Below, piece by piece: positions 44,008 through 53,184 of a stretch of DNA of 64,000 nt. The position numbers were made by a program, and so were the translations under genes. How positions within the stretch are numbered: position 1 is the first letter of the stretch; every line of letters begins with the position of its first letter. Below the pieces are notes generated by a model, which saw nothing but the letters and a program-made list of their open reading frames with translations, had not been told where the DNA came from and searched no databases. This DNA is from Halanaeroarchaeum sp. HSR-CO (lineage in GTDB: Archaea; Halobacteriota; Halobacteria; Halobacteriales; Halobacteriaceae): NCBI RefSeq assembly GCF_024972755.1, contig NZ_CP087724.1, positions 1 to 64,000 on the forward strand, written 5' to 3'.

Positions 44008-45729
44008 TTAATCACCTCTCTGGTATTTGTTGCGGATGATGATTGCCGTCCCGTTCATCAACAACAGGACGACGAGCAGGGTGACGACGCCGGCTGCCAG
44101 CACGCCGAACCGGAAGTCCGCGTCGAACTCCGAGGACCAGGCGAAGATCTGTCGTGGCATCGCGCTGAACTTATCGAAGAAGCCGTTCGGCGCCAGTCGG
44201 ACGCTCGAGGCCGCCCCGATCATCAAAAGCGGTGCGGTCTCGCCGATGGCCCGTCCGAGCGCGAGGATCGTTCCCGTGAGGATTCCTGGGAGCGCTCGTG
44301 GAAGGACGACGTTCCGGGTGGTCTGCCATCGCGTGGCACCCATACCGTACGACGCCTTTCGCAGGGAATCCGGGACGGCGCGAATCGCCTCCTGGGCGGA
44401 GATGATGACGATCGGGAGAATGAGCAACCCGACGGTGAGCCCCCCGACGATGACGATACCGGAGCGCAGGCCCATTCCTTTGATGAAAAGCGAGAGCCCG
44501 AGCAGGCCATAGACGACCGACGGAACGCCGGCGAGGTTGCCGATGTTGATCTCGATGAGGTCGACGACTCGGCCGGCAACTCCCGTGTCCGGGGCGTATT
44601 CTTCGAGGTAAATCGCTGCGCCCACGCCGACGGGGAACACCGCGACGATGATGACGACGAGCATCATCACGGAGCCCACGAGGGGCGGATAGATGCCCGC
44701 TTTCTCTGGTGTTCGGGACGTCGGGCTGGTGAGAAAGCCCCAGTCCAGCCAGGGGTTCGGGCCGGCGAAACCGAACGTGCGGACCAGCAGGGCCGCGATG
44801 ACGACGCCTGCGACGAGCACGACCGGGAACGCGAGGCCGCTGATCCCCACACGTCGTCGGATTACGCTCTCCAGATACGTTCCCGTCGGAATGAGCGTCG
44901 CGGTCGCGAGGACAACCCAGTTCTCGGCGTCGAGGCCCATCTGGGGCGCGAGAAACACGCCGGCAGTGACGACGGCGACCGAGGCGACTACACATTCGAC
45001 GAATCCGCGGCCGTCGTCTCGCCGGACAGAAATACTGCGACCAAAGAGCACCGCGACAGGAACGGTCACTGACCCAATCAGCAGCACCCACTCCACCGGA
45101 AGTATCGGGAGCGACCCGAACAGTTCGGGAACGCCGGGCAGGAGTTTCGGCGTCGAGAACGCCACGTCGAACAGTTCTGTCCCGGTCAGCGGCGTTCGCA
45201 CGGTGGCATCGACCGAGAGCTGTGGAACGCCGACGGTGGCGACGGCGGGGGCGATCAGGACGACGAACAGTCGCTCGAGAGCCGCGTCGGGTCGCAGTCG
45301 ACGGTGGGCGGATATCGTGCCGACACCCGCGCCCAGTCCGAGGAGCAGTCCGGTCCACTCCGCCGGTGTGACGATTTCGATGAACAGCACGGCGATACCG
45401 GCCCCGGTGACCAGCCCCACGAGTGGAATCCCGACGCTGGCGACTGCGACTTCGCCTGCGGGCGGGTCCCTGGCGTAGTAGTACGCCGCGAGCCCCAACG
45501 ATGGGGCCACGACGGTGGCGAACACGACCAGGTGCCAGCCGGTGTCGGCGGAGAAGGGTCGGAGAGCGTCGTTGAACACGTACACGAGCAGAAACGCGAC
45601 CATGAGGAGGCCGAACACCGTCGACCCGAGCGTAAGCAGCTCGAACAGTCGGCCACGGAGTCGGCCGACTGATTGGGTTCCGTCGAATGTGCCAGCACTG
45701 GACGTTCGTGTGGAGGTTTCGTTTTTCAT
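44008..45729 (-). CDS. pstA: Phosphate ABC transporter permease PstA with long N-terminal extension
   Basis: The 573-residue permease is about twice the usual length. The C-terminal 290 residues are the standard domain: [55 protein letters not shown] and the EAA-like loop [20 protein letters not shown]. The N-terminal 270 residues add about seven hydrophobic segments, a haloarchaeal trait of unknown role. ATG 45729 is chosen since the frame above it overlaps the pstC end with poor coding. It follows pstC by 61 bases. Confidence 0.93.
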   Translation of the reverse strand: MKNETSTRTSSAGTFDGTQSVGRLRGRLFELLTLGSTVFGLLMVAFLLVYVFNDALRPFSADTGWHLVVFATVVAPSLGLAAYYYARDPPAGEVAVASVGIPLVGLVTGAGIAVLFIEIVTPAEWTGLLLGLGAGVGTISAHRRLRPDAALERLFVVLIAPAVATVGVPQLSVDATVRTPLTGTELFDVAFSTPKLLPGVPELFGSLPILPVEWVLLIGSVTVPVAVLFGRSISVRRDDGRGFVECVVASVAVVTAGVFLAPQMGLDAENWVVLATATLIPTGTYLESVIRRRVGISGLAFPVVLVAGVVIAALLVRTFGFAGPNPWLDWGFLTSPTSRTPEKAGIYPPLVGSVMMLVVIIVAVFPVGVGAAIYLEEYAPDTGVAGRVVDLIEINIGNLAGVPSVVYGLLGLSLFIKGMGLRSGIVIVGGLTVGLLILPIVIISAQEAIRAVPDSLRKASYGMGATRWQTTRNVVLPRALPGILTGTILALGRAIGETAPLLMIGAASSVRLAPNGFFDKFSAMPRQIFAWSSEFDADFRFGVLAAGVVTLLVVLLLMNGTAIIIRNKYQRGD

Positions 45730-45790
45730 GGGCGGATCACCGCCGGAACAGATGCGACGGTTCCGAGCGGTGTCGCGGGCAGTTCGGCCG

Positions 45791-46726
45791 TCATTGATAC
45801 TCCTCCCGGTAGTGTCTGGCAACGACGTTGCTCAGGAAGTTCATGAGAAATGTTATCGCGAACAGCGTCAACCCGAGCGCGAACATGCTCTTGTAGGTCG
45901 GCGACGCCGCGCCGACGTCGCTGGTGACCGCTTGCACCATGGCGGAGGTCATCGTCTGTCCCGATTCCGAGAGGCTCTCGAGTGGACTGGTGAGGTCGAA
46001 CAGGCGTGGCCGGAGCCCCATGGCCATCACGACGATCATGGTCTCGCCGATGGCTCGCGAGAGCGCGAGGATGAACGAGGCGAAGATACCGGAGACGGCC
46101 GCCGGGATGACGACTCCCGTCGACACCTCGTACTTGGTCGCTCCGAGCGCATAGCCGGCCTGCCGTAGCGAGTCAGGCACGGCACTCATCGCGTCTTCGC
46201 TCAGACTCGACACCATCGGAATGATCATCACACCGACCATGATCGCGGCGCTGAGCACGTTGAACGTCCCGAGGTCGAGTCCGAACGTGCGGAGGAATGG
46301 CGTGAGGTAGATGAGTGCGAGATAGCCGTAGACGACCGTCGGGATGCCGGCGAGTATCTCCAGGCCGGGTTTGAGAACGGACTTGGCACGGGGCGTCGCG
46401 TACTCGCTGAGGTAGACGGCCGCGCCCACGCCGACCGGAATGGCGACCAGACCGGCGACGATGGTTACGAGTAACGTTCCCGTGACCAGCGGGAGGACGC
46501 CGAACTGCTCGCGACTGGTGATCCACTCGGTGCCGGTGAAAAAGGCAACTGGTTCGACCATGCGGAAAAAGGCCACTGCGTCGACAGCGAGCGCGGCGAC
46601 GATACTGACAGTGATGACCACCGACAGCGCGGCACTCAGGAACAGGATCCACCGATAGAGCCGCTCCCGGGCCGCACGGCGCTTCTGGCCGCCGGACAGT
46701 TGCAACCGCGTCGACTCGTTACTCAT
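45791..46726 (-). CDS. pstC: Phosphate ABC transporter permease PstC
   Basis: The 311-residue permease has six membrane segments. It shows VTGTLLVTIVAGLVAIPVGV, GAAVYLSEYATPRAKSVLKP, EILAGIPTVVYGYLALIYLT and the EAA loop MSAVPDSLRQAGYALGATKY that contacts PstB. The length is normal for PstC. It follows pstS by 41 bases and precedes pstA, in the classic pstSCAB order. Confidence 0.95.
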   Translation of the reverse strand: MSNESTRLQLSGGQKRRAARERLYRWILFLSAALSVVITVSIVAALAVDAVAFFRMVEPVAFFTGTEWITSREQFGVLPLVTGTLLVTIVAGLVAIPVGVGAAVYLSEYATPRAKSVLKPGLEILAGIPTVVYGYLALIYLTPFLRTFGLDLGTFNVLSAAIMVGVMIIPMVSSLSEDAMSAVPDSLRQAGYALGATKYEVSTGVVIPAAVSGIFASFILALSRAIGETMIVVMAMGLRPRLFDLTSPLESLSESGQTMTSAMVQAVTSDVGAASPTYKSMFALGLTLFAITFLMNFLSNVVARHYREEYQ

Positions 46727-46767
46727 TGGTAAGGGAAATTGTGTGATCGATCCGAATCGCTATCCGC

Positions 46768-47850
46768 TCAGTTCCCCGCGACGTCCTCGAGGGTGGCGAG
46801 GTTCTCGTCGCGCATCTCGACGCTGGACGGGACGTAGCCGATCTCACGAACCATGTCGGTCTCGGCCTTCTCGAGGTAGAAGTCGAGGAACTCGTAGACC
46901 TGCGCCTTCTCCTGTATCGACTGCTCGCTGCCGTAGATAAACAGCGGGCGGGCCATCGGGTACGTGCCTTCTTTGGCGGCTTGGAGGCTGGGTGCACCCG
47001 GCTCGTCGCCTTCCTCTGCGGCCACGCTGATGGCCTTGACCGCGTCGGCGTTCTCGTTGTAATACGCGTAGCCGAAGTACCCCATCGCGTACTCGGAATC
47101 CTTGATGCCCTGCACGATGAGGTTGTCCTCCTCCGTCGGCTCGTGCTGGGCGGTGTGGGCGTGGTCCGGCCCGATCACGTTCTCGTTGAACCAGTCGTAG
47201 GTACCGGACGTGGAGGCCGGTCCGTAGAGCTCGAACGGTTCGTCGGGCCACTCGTCGCGGATGTCCGACCATTTCTCTGCGCCGTCCTCGCGCCATATCT
47301 GGGACATCTCGTCGAACGTCATGCTGTCGACCCAGTCGGCGTCGTTGTTGACGGCCATCGTCAGCGCGTCGCTCGCGATGTGGAACTCGACCGCTTCGAC
47401 GCCATTCTCTCCACAGTGGTCGATCTCTCCCTCTTTGACGGGACGCGAGGCACCGTTGATGTCGGCGTCGCCGGGGCAGAAGTGGTTCTCGAACCCGCCA
47501 CCGCTACCGGTCGAGTCGACGGTCACGTTGACTTCGGGGTGTTGCTCCATGAACTGCTCGGCCATCGCGTCCGAGACGGGAAAGACGGTACTGCTGCCCG
47601 AGATGACGACGCTCCCTGAAAGGGTGTCGGCCCCGCCGTTCCCGTTGTCGTCTCCACCGCTACCGCCGTTGCCATCTCCACCGCTACCGTCGTTGCCGTC
47701 TCCACCGCTACCGTCGTTGCCATCTCCACCGTCGTCCCCGTCAGTATTCGACGTACAGCCTGCGAGTGCCAGCGTGCCTGCAACACCGGAGGACACCAGG
47801 AATTTTCGCCGCGATACCACGTCCGACAGACGCGCCGCATCTTGCGTCAT
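46768..47850 (-). CDS. pstS: Phosphate-binding lipoprotein PstS
   Basis: The 360-residue receptor starts with a Tat signal (SRRKFLVSSG) and lipobox ALAGC, then a Gly/Asp/Asn-rich linker made of repeated units. The mature domain has the phosphate-binding text GSVVISGSSTVFPVSDAMAE, VDSTGSGGGFENHFCPGDAD and INGASRPVKEGE. ATG 47850 is used rather than GTG 47853. A TATA-like TTATAAA at 47884-47890 (minus) lies about 36 nt upstream. It is first in the pst operon and thus the main point of phosphate control. Confidence 0.95.
   Translation of the reverse strand: MTQDAARLSDVVSRRKFLVSSGVAGTLALAGCTSNTDGDDGGDGNDGSGGDGNDGSGGDGNGGSGGDDNGNGGADTLSGSVVISGSSTVFPVSDAMAEQFMEQHPEVNVTVDSTGSGGGFENHFCPGDADINGASRPVKEGEIDHCGENGVEAVEFHIASDALTMAVNNDADWVDSMTFDEMSQIWREDGAEKWSDIRDEWPDEPFELYGPASTSGTYDWFNENVIGPDHAHTAQHEPTEEDNLIVQGIKDSEYAMGYFGYAYYNENADAVKAISVAAEEGDEPGAPSLQAAKEGTYPMARPLFIYGSEQSIQEKAQVYEFLDFYLEKAETDMVREIGYVPSSVEMRDENLATLEDVAGN
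47640..47745. repeat. Imperfect 24-base tandem repeat in the pstS linker
   Basis: About four units of the type GCTACCGTCGTTGCCATCTC with ACC follow one another on the plus strand. They encode the GGDGNDGS-type linker of PstS on the minus strand. Length polymorphism by slippage is plausible. Confidence 0.75.
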
Positions 47851-47882
47851 CACCTGAAGCCGAGCGACACACTACTAAAGCG

Positions 47883-47892
47883 GTTTATAATA
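47883..47892 (-). promoter_or_regulatory. TATA box of pstS
   Basis: On the minus strand ATTATAAACC lies about 36 nt before the pstS ATG at 47850, implying a leader of roughly ten bases. The sequence just upstream, around 47950-47975, holds GGGATA and TATCCC as an inverted pair that could be an operator. Confidence 0.55.
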
Positions 47893-48115
47893 GGCCTATG
47901 GGTGGCTCTGAGGGATATGGGCCGATACGGTCGGGGTCAAAGCACTACCGTGGGATACGGAGTACTATATATCCCAGCCGGTGCCTCGATAGCGGGTCGT
48001 CGATCACGGGCGACCGACCGAGGGGACCGTTCGGATCGTAGCCGACTAGGGGACTACGGGTGAAACCTAGCAGCTGCTATGTCGGTCCGTGCGAAACGGC
48101 CAACTGGAGCCGACG

Positions 48116-48370
48116 ATGACGTCACCACCCCATCCATCCCATATCGGTACTGGCCTCCAGGACGACCAGCCCCTCGATCGGTCGGCGTTACCTGGACAGG
48201 GGGGGGGGGGTGGAACGCCGGTGCCCGACCTCCGTCTGGCCGTCGTCAGGTACGACGACCGGCCCGATCGGGGAACGATCCATCCGTCAGGCCTGACCGG
48301 GCTCGAGCGAATGGAAACGTGGATATCGGTCGACATGTCCCTCGTGGCCGATCTCTCGACGTGTCGATAA
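48116..48370 (+). CDS. Small haloarchaeal protein (DUF7511-like) with a coding 12-G tract
   Basis: The 84-residue frame reads MTSPPHPSHIGTGLQDDQ at the start and DLRLAVVRYDDRPDRGTIHP, SGLTGLERMETWISVD at the end. It resembles the short haloarchaeal family I know as DUF7511 (VVRYEDRPDRCTIHP, ERMxTWLSAD). Residues 33-37 (GGGGG) are encoded by a run of 12 G at 48199-48210, so a one-base slip would cut off the conserved part. It lies between the divergent pstS and AbrB-PhoU genes. Function unknown. An alternative ATG is at 48089. Confidence 0.6.
   Translation: MTSPPHPSHIGTGLQDDQPLDRSALPGQGGGGGTPVPDLRLAVVRYDDRPDRGTIHPSGLTGLERMETWISVDMSLVADLSTCR
48199..48210. repeat. Homopolymer of 12 G inside a small gene
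   Basis: Twelve consecutive G residues encode the glycine run of the small protein at 48116-48370. Similar tracts occur at 3058-3069 (12 G) and 63405-63414 (10 G). Such runs are prone to slippage and to sequencing error. Confidence 0.85.
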
Positions 48371-48575
48371 CGGGGCCGGGCAGGCGACCCGTGTCGATCG
48401 TGGGGGACGTCTCACCCAGCCCCAGTTGGGGTACGTAGTCCTATATATCTCTCAGTGGCGTACATACCCATCATAGCAGCAATTACCTCCGCTGGAGAGC
48501 ACTATTCACACTGGAACCGGCAGCGGTCGGACACTGTACCGGTAGCAGACGCAGGCGGCTCTCGGTAACCACCAC

Positions 48576-49574
48576 ATGGAAACACGCAAAGCACAGCTCA
48601 CGGGCGGTTCGACGTTTACGGTCTCGCTTCCCAAACAATGGGCGACGGATATCGACCTGGAGACGGGCGATACGATTCGTCTCTTCCCACGCGATCGGAC
48701 CTTGATCATCCAACCCGCCGAGGACGTGACCGACAGATGGGCGATCGAGGTCGACGTCGGTGACCGGTCGCCGGCGGAGATCCAGCGAACGGTACAGGCC
48801 CTGTACACGACCGGGTTCAATTCGATGACGCTGTCGTCGGCGCGCGGAATCGGCGAGGAGGCGCGAACGATTCGGGCCGTCGCGCGGAAGTTCATCGGAT
48901 TGGAGACGATCGAATCGACGGACCAGACGGTGACGCTGCAGAGTCTACTCGATTCGGCGACCGTTTCGGTCGAACAGTCCACGGTACAACTCACCCAGGT
49001 CGCGCTGGCGATGCACGCGGACGCGATCGAGGCACTCCTGCATGGAGACGACGAACTCGCCGACCTCGTCGCGGAACGAGACGATCAGGTCGACCGACTG
49101 TACGCGATGATCACCCGGCACTTCCAACGGTCGCTGGTGGACCTCCAGGAGACCGAAGAACTCTCCCTCGATCAATCGACGCTCTACGACTATCAGACGA
49201 CTGCTCGGCAACTGGAGCGGGTCGGTGATCACGCCGAGAAAATTGCGGGCCTCGGACGGCGATTCGAAACCCCGCCGGATCCGGCATTCGCCGAACCGAT
49301 TCGCGAACACTCGGCGTCGGCGCGGAACATTGTCGAACGGGCCGTCAACACCGTCTTCGGCAACGCCGGTATCGACGCCGCCCACGACGCGCTCGAAGAA
49401 CGCGACGAGGTGACCGATTCACTCGAGGCCCTCGGACGCTCGCTTCACGATCGGGACGTCCCGGAAAGCCACCTCCTGGCACCGACCATCGACAGCGTGA
49501 CGCGGACGGCGGAATACGGGGCGAACATCGCGGAAACCGCACTCCAGGCGGCGGCCCGCGAGAAAACGTTGTAG
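48576..49574 (+). CDS. AbrB-PhoU fusion phosphate regulator (copy 2)
   Basis: The 332-residue protein starts METRKAQLTGGSTFTVSLPK, an AbrB domain, followed by two PhoU-like helical repeats with RDDQVDRLYAMITRHFQRSL and DYQTTARQLERVGDHAEKIA. It is homologous to the gene at 41447 but transcribed divergently from pstS, so the pair brackets the pst operon. It probably binds the pstS-side control region or its own promoter. A TATA-like CCTATATATC at about 48440-48449 lies some 130 nt upstream, which would mean a leader. Confidence 0.88.
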   Translation: METRKAQLTGGSTFTVSLPKQWATDIDLETGDTIRLFPRDRTLIIQPAEDVTDRWAIEVDVGDRSPAEIQRTVQALYTTGFNSMTLSSARGIGEEARTIRAVARKFIGLETIESTDQTVTLQSLLDSATVSVEQSTVQLTQVALAMHADAIEALLHGDDELADLVAERDDQVDRLYAMITRHFQRSLVDLQETEELSLDQSTLYDYQTTARQLERVGDHAEKIAGLGRRFETPPDPAFAEPIREHSASARNIVERAVNTVFGNAGIDAAHDALEERDEVTDSLEALGRSLHDRDVPESHLLAPTIDSVTRTAEYGANIAETALQAAAREKTL

Positions 49575-49673
49575 CCCGAGGGTCGTCTATAGAGATCGTG
49601 GTAGACGGTTGTACTCCCACGTTGGGCAATTATAATCGGTTATTACACAGCGACGACCAGCCCCAATCGAGCG

Positions 49674-50504
49674 ATGTCCCTCGTGGAGGCGATAGAGAAC
49701 GGGCGGCTGGGGTCGGCCTTCGAGGAGCTCCAACACACGGTCCGCGTCGAACAGAAACGAACCACTGCTGAACGGCAGGCCTTCGAAGCGTTCGGTCGAC
49801 GGGTTCGACGACTCGCCGGGGCAGTAGAGCAGCCGACCTCGAGCACCGTCGTTGGCGATGGCGGGACCAGTGTTTCCGCAGCGATCGACCCGTTCCAGAC
49901 CGAGCGGCGAGCCACCTCGAATACGGTGGCGGACGTCCGAACTGCGTACGAGGAGACGGTCATGAGCGTTGCACACTACGACGCCGAATACGACGACACC
50001 TACGCGACGAGCGTTCACGCCGAATTCGGGCGGGAAATTGGCGCAGCACTGACTCGGCCAGGCTGGTTCTCGACGGTCACGGTACAGGCACTCGTCGGGA
50101 AGATCGAGCAGGCCATCGCCGAACGGGAACCGCTCGAGACCGCTCTGGACAGGGAATATCGATCCCTGGAGACCACGTCCGACAACCTCCGGGATATCGA
50201 AGACGAACGTCGAACTATCGCGAGCATCGATTTCGAGGACGAACGGTTCGGTGCACTCGACGCCTATCGGGTTCGTATTGAGCTCTTATCCGAAAAATCC
50301 GAGCGGATAATCGACTCCCGCCAGTCGACGATCCACGACCATAGCGACGTCTACTCCATCGGGGATACCCCGGACGGCTTCTTCGAATACCTCTACGAAT
50401 CGTACGAACCACGCTATCCAGTGCTGTATCTCGGCACCGACGTGGGGCGCAAACTGGAATCGACGGCCGATCGGATCCTCGATGCAATCGTCCAGAACTG
50501 GTAG
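49674..50504 (+). CDS. Haloarchaeal coiled-coil protein of unknown function
   Basis: The 276-residue protein is almost all alpha-helical, with a long heptad-like region (LEELQHTVRVEQKRTTAERQ analogue near residues 15-50; TALDREYRSLETTSDNLRDI near 155-175). It ends with a compact segment RYPVLYLGTDVGRKLESTAD. No membrane segment, signal or catalytic motif is seen. It resembles haloarchaeal proteins grouped as DUF7260, but this is from memory. It lies between the phosphate regulator and the ars operon. Confidence 0.65.
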   Translation: MSLVEAIENGRLGSAFEELQHTVRVEQKRTTAERQAFEAFGRRVRRLAGAVEQPTSSTVVGDGGTSVSAAIDPFQTERRATSNTVADVRTAYEETVMSVAHYDAEYDDTYATSVHAEFGREIGAALTRPGWFSTVTVQALVGKIEQAIAEREPLETALDREYRSLETTSDNLRDIEDERRTIASIDFEDERFGALDAYRVRIELLSEKSERIIDSRQSTIHDHSDVYSIGDTPDGFFEYLYESYEPRYPVLYLGTDVGRKLESTADRILDAIVQNW

Positions 50505-50570
50505 TGCGACTGTCCGCCGGCGGATCGAGCGGAGCGCGATTGTGACTGGGCCGATGGACCCAAACAGTTA

Positions 50571-50598
50571 ATATGAATACCTGTACAGATATTCATAT
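50571..50598. promoter_or_regulatory. ars operon operator overlapping promoter and start codon
   Basis: ATATGAATA (50571-50579) and TATTCATAT (50590-50598) form a perfect 9-base inverted repeat with a 10-base spacer. The left arm overlaps the TATA element (TTAATAT, about 50568-50574) and the right arm includes the first bases of arsR (ATG 50597). This is where an ArsR-type repressor would block transcription; released by arsenite in known relatives. Confidence 0.8.
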
Positions 50599-50986
50599 GG
50601 ACGACGAGCGGGACCTGGTAGCATCGGTCGAACAGTGCAGGGTCGATGCCGAAACACGGGCAGCAGACCTCACATCGGTCGCTGATTCCATCGATCAGAC
50701 CGAGGTAACCGCCCACACGGACGTGTTCGGCGCCCTGTCGAGCGAGACGCGGTATCGCATCCTCCGATATCTCGCGGCGATCGACGACGAATGCTGTGTC
50801 TGTGAACTCGCGCCGTTGCTCGACGTGAGCGAGAGTGCCGTGAGTCACGCGCTGTCGGTGCTGGTCAGTGCCGGTCTCGTCACGAGACGCAAGGACGGCC
50901 GCTGGCGATATTACGACGTCTCTCAGCGCGCATCCGACCTCCTCGACGTGGTCGTCGAGGATTCCTCCGTAGCGGTGACGATATGA
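50597..50986 (+). CDS. arsR: ArsR-family metalloregulator
   Basis: The 129-residue winged-helix repressor has [20 protein letters not shown], the metal motif [20 protein letters not shown] with cysteines spaced for As(III) binding, and [16 protein letters not shown] as the wing. ATG 50597 is preferred over ATG 50573 because the TATA element then lies at the normal leaderless distance. A perfect palindrome covers this promoter. It overlaps the acr3 start by four bases (ATGA), so it controls and is co-translated with the efflux gene. Confidence 0.92.
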   Translation: MDDERDLVASVEQCRVDAETRAADLTSVADSIDQTEVTAHTDVFGALSSETRYRILRYLAAIDDECCVCELAPLLDVSESAVSHALSVLVSAGLVTRRKDGRWRYYDVSQRASDLLDVVVEDSSVAVTI

Positions 50987-52104
50987 GCGACGACGTCGTC
51001 GGCCGGCTGTCGTTTCTGGATCGGTATCTCACGATCTGGATCTTCGCGGCGATGGCCGTGGGAGTGGGCCTCGGGACCGTCGCCCCGTCGGTGACCCGAC
51101 CGATCCAGGGGTATCACCTCGTCGAGATCGGACTCATCTTGATGATGTATCCGCCGCTGGCGAAGGTCGACTACGGGAAATTACCCACCGTCTTCCGGAG
51201 TACGAGGATCCTCGGGTTGAGCCTCGTACAAAACTGGCTCATCGGCCCGACGGTGATGTTCGCACTCGCCATCGTCTTCTTCGGCGGCGTGGTTCCAGGG
51301 TTGCCGGCCAGACCAGGGTTCTTCCTCGGACTGGTGTTCATCGGGATGGCCCGGTGTATCGCGATGGTGCTCGTCTGGAACGACCTCGCGGACGGTTCAA
51401 GCGAGTACGCCGCCGGCCTGGTCGCCTTCAACAGCGTCTTTCAGATCTTCACGTACGGGGTCTACGTCTGGTTTTTTGCCCTGTTCGTGCCCGAACTGCT
51501 CGGCCTCGAGGGACTCGCCGCAGGGATCGACGCGTTCGACATCACTCCCATGCAGGTGTTCCAGGCCATCGCCATCTTCCTCGGTATTCCCTTCGCTGGC
51601 GGCATCCTCTCGCGGATCGTCGGCACTCGCACAAAGGGCGTCGCCTGGTACGAGGAGACGTTCGTTCCGACGATCAGCCCCGTGACGCTCGTCGCCTTGC
51701 TGTTCACCGTCATCGTCATGTTCGCGATGCAGGGCGAGCGGATCGTGGGCCAGCCGAGCGACGTCCTTCTTATCGCCGTGCCACTGACCATCTACTTCGT
51801 CGTGATGTTCTTCGTGAGTTTCGCGATGGGGCGGGGCATCGGCGCGGACTACTCGACGACGACCGCCATCGGATTCACGGCCGCCTCGAACAACTTCGAA
51901 CTCGCCATCGCCGTGGCCGTCGCTGTCTTCGGCGTCGGTTCCGGCGTGGCCTTCACGACCGTCGTCGGACCGCTCATCGAGGTGCCAGTGCTCCTCGGAC
52001 TCGTCAACGTCGCCCTCTACTTCCAGCGGACCTACGACTGGCGAGGCTACACGACCGGTCGTCTCGGATCCCCGGCTGGCGACCCACCGAAGGGGGGCGA
52101 CTGA
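50983..52104 (+). CDS. arsB: Arsenite efflux transporter Acr3
   Basis: The 373-residue membrane carrier of the ACR3/bile-acid-symporter superfamily has ten segments. The essential cysteine lies in [20 protein letters not shown]. The second conserved region is [20 protein letters not shown] with the family NNFELA motif. It exports As(III), and possibly Sb(III), in exchange for protons. Starts and stops overlap arsR (ATGA) and arsC (TGATG), so the operon is tightly coupled. Confidence 0.95.
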   Translation: MSDDVVGRLSFLDRYLTIWIFAAMAVGVGLGTVAPSVTRPIQGYHLVEIGLILMMYPPLAKVDYGKLPTVFRSTRILGLSLVQNWLIGPTVMFALAIVFFGGVVPGLPARPGFFLGLVFIGMARCIAMVLVWNDLADGSSEYAAGLVAFNSVFQIFTYGVYVWFFALFVPELLGLEGLAAGIDAFDITPMQVFQAIAIFLGIPFAGGILSRIVGTRTKGVAWYEETFVPTISPVTLVALLFTVIVMFAMQGERIVGQPSDVLLIAVPLTIYFVVMFFVSFAMGRGIGADYSTTTAIGFTAASNNFELAIAVAVAVFGVGSGVAFTTVVGPLIEVPVLLGLVNVALYFQRTYDWRGYTTGRLGSPAGDPPKGGD

Positions 52105-52523
52105 TGGCCGACACGACCGTCGCCTTCGTCTGCGTGCAGAACGCGGGCCGTTCACAGATGGCCTACGCGTTCGCCCAACGAGAGGTCAGCGAACGAGGGA
52201 TCGGGAGCGATATCGAACTGCTCACCGGGGGGACGCGGCCGGCCGACCACGTCCACGAGGAGGCCGTCGAGGCGATGGCAGCGGTCGGCATCGACATCGC
52301 CGATCGGACGCCACGGGAAATCACCATCGAGGAGACGAGCGAGAGCGATTACGTCATCACGATGGGCTGTTCGGCAGACGACGTCTGTCCGGCCGGCTGG
52401 GGCGGCGACAATCGGGACTGGAACCTCGACGACCCGGACGGGAAGTCGCCCGACGCGGTCGCTGCGATCCGCGACGATATCCAGTCTCGCGTGCGTGCGA
52501 TGTTCGACGAACTCGACGTCTGA
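52104..52523 (+). CDS. arsC: Arsenate reductase, low-molecular-weight phosphatase type
   Basis: The 139-residue enzyme reduces arsenate to arsenite for Acr3. The CX5R phosphate loop is CVQNAGRS (Cys10, Arg16). The redox pair follows in MGCSADDVCPAG (Cys89, Cys95). The Asp of the DP motif is in DWNLDDPDG. These three cysteines fit the thioredoxin-linked class. ATG 52104 overlaps the acr3 stop by one base; the long frame upstream is a shadow of acr3. Confidence 0.95.
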   Translation: MADTTVAFVCVQNAGRSQMAYAFAQREVSERGIGSDIELLTGGTRPADHVHEEAVEAMAAVGIDIADRTPREITIEETSESDYVITMGCSADDVCPAGWGGDNRDWNLDDPDGKSPDAVAAIRDDIQSRVRAMFDELDV

Positions 52524-52724
52524 GGCGAATATCCGTCTGTTCGTTTACCGAATCGCCACCAGTGCACGTTTATCTGCAGCCAGTCATCGTCTCACGGCCG
52601 GATCGGTACGTTGCGAGACTGAATCCACGCAGATATCGATAGGGCGATGCTATCGTGTCGTGACGCCTTCTATATATCACTATTAGCAAGATTCATTCCG
52701 TTCCATTCCAACTCGGTGATCTGA

Positions 52725-53165
52725 ATGCCCTCCCTCGGTCGACGCGCGTTCCTCGCCGGTTCGAGTACGATACTCTTTGCGACGAGCGGCTGTTCCGCGC
52801 CACGGTCAGCGCCCACCCCCGCCCATTGGGTGACCGTCTATCTTGCCGAACGGGACGAGACGCACGACGTCACCGTAACCGTCACGAACGGAACTGCTGA
52901 GACACTATTCGAGCAAGAATACCACCTCTCGGATAGCAACGAGGCCGACGAACACGCACCGTTTCCAGCATCGACCGAGCCAGAGACGATCGTCGTGATC
53001 GTGGACGACACTCGGTTCGAACGGGACTGGCCGGGCTTCGAGAACCCCAACCTCCCCTGTGAAGACCCGAACTGGGCTGGAATCGAGGTGTGGATCGAGA
53101 ACGACGAGGCCGGGGACCCCGGCGTGCGGTTCGAAGCCGACTGTCAGCACGTGACGATGGGATGA
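52725..53165 (+). CDS. Small Tat lipoprotein of unknown function
   Basis: The 146-residue protein begins with a Tat signal (GRRAFLAGSSTI) and a lipobox-like TSGC at Cys23. The mature part is a single acidic beta-rich domain (WVTVYLAERDETHDVTVTVT, TIVVIVDDTRFERDW) with two later cysteines (PCEDP and ADCQH) that could form a disulfide. It is likely anchored outside the membrane. No family was recognised. It follows the ars operon but about 200 bases away. Confidence 0.75.
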   Translation: MPSLGRRAFLAGSSTILFATSGCSAPRSAPTPAHWVTVYLAERDETHDVTVTVTNGTAETLFEQEYHLSDSNEADEHAPFPASTEPETIVVIVDDTRFERDWPGFENPNLPCEDPNWAGIEVWIENDEAGDPGVRFEADCQHVTMG

Positions 53166-53184
53166 CTGGCAGCCGAGGACCCGA

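Noticed and set aside
44005-45478. Plus-strand frames of 355 and 261 codons opposite pstA
   Set aside because: Antisense shadows with hydrophilic, low-information translations; pstA is well supported.
48079-48438. 119-codon plus-strand frame overlapping the small DUF7511-like gene
   Set aside because: Arg/Pro/Gly-rich alternative frame; the overlapping frame has the family-like VVRYDDRPDR segment.
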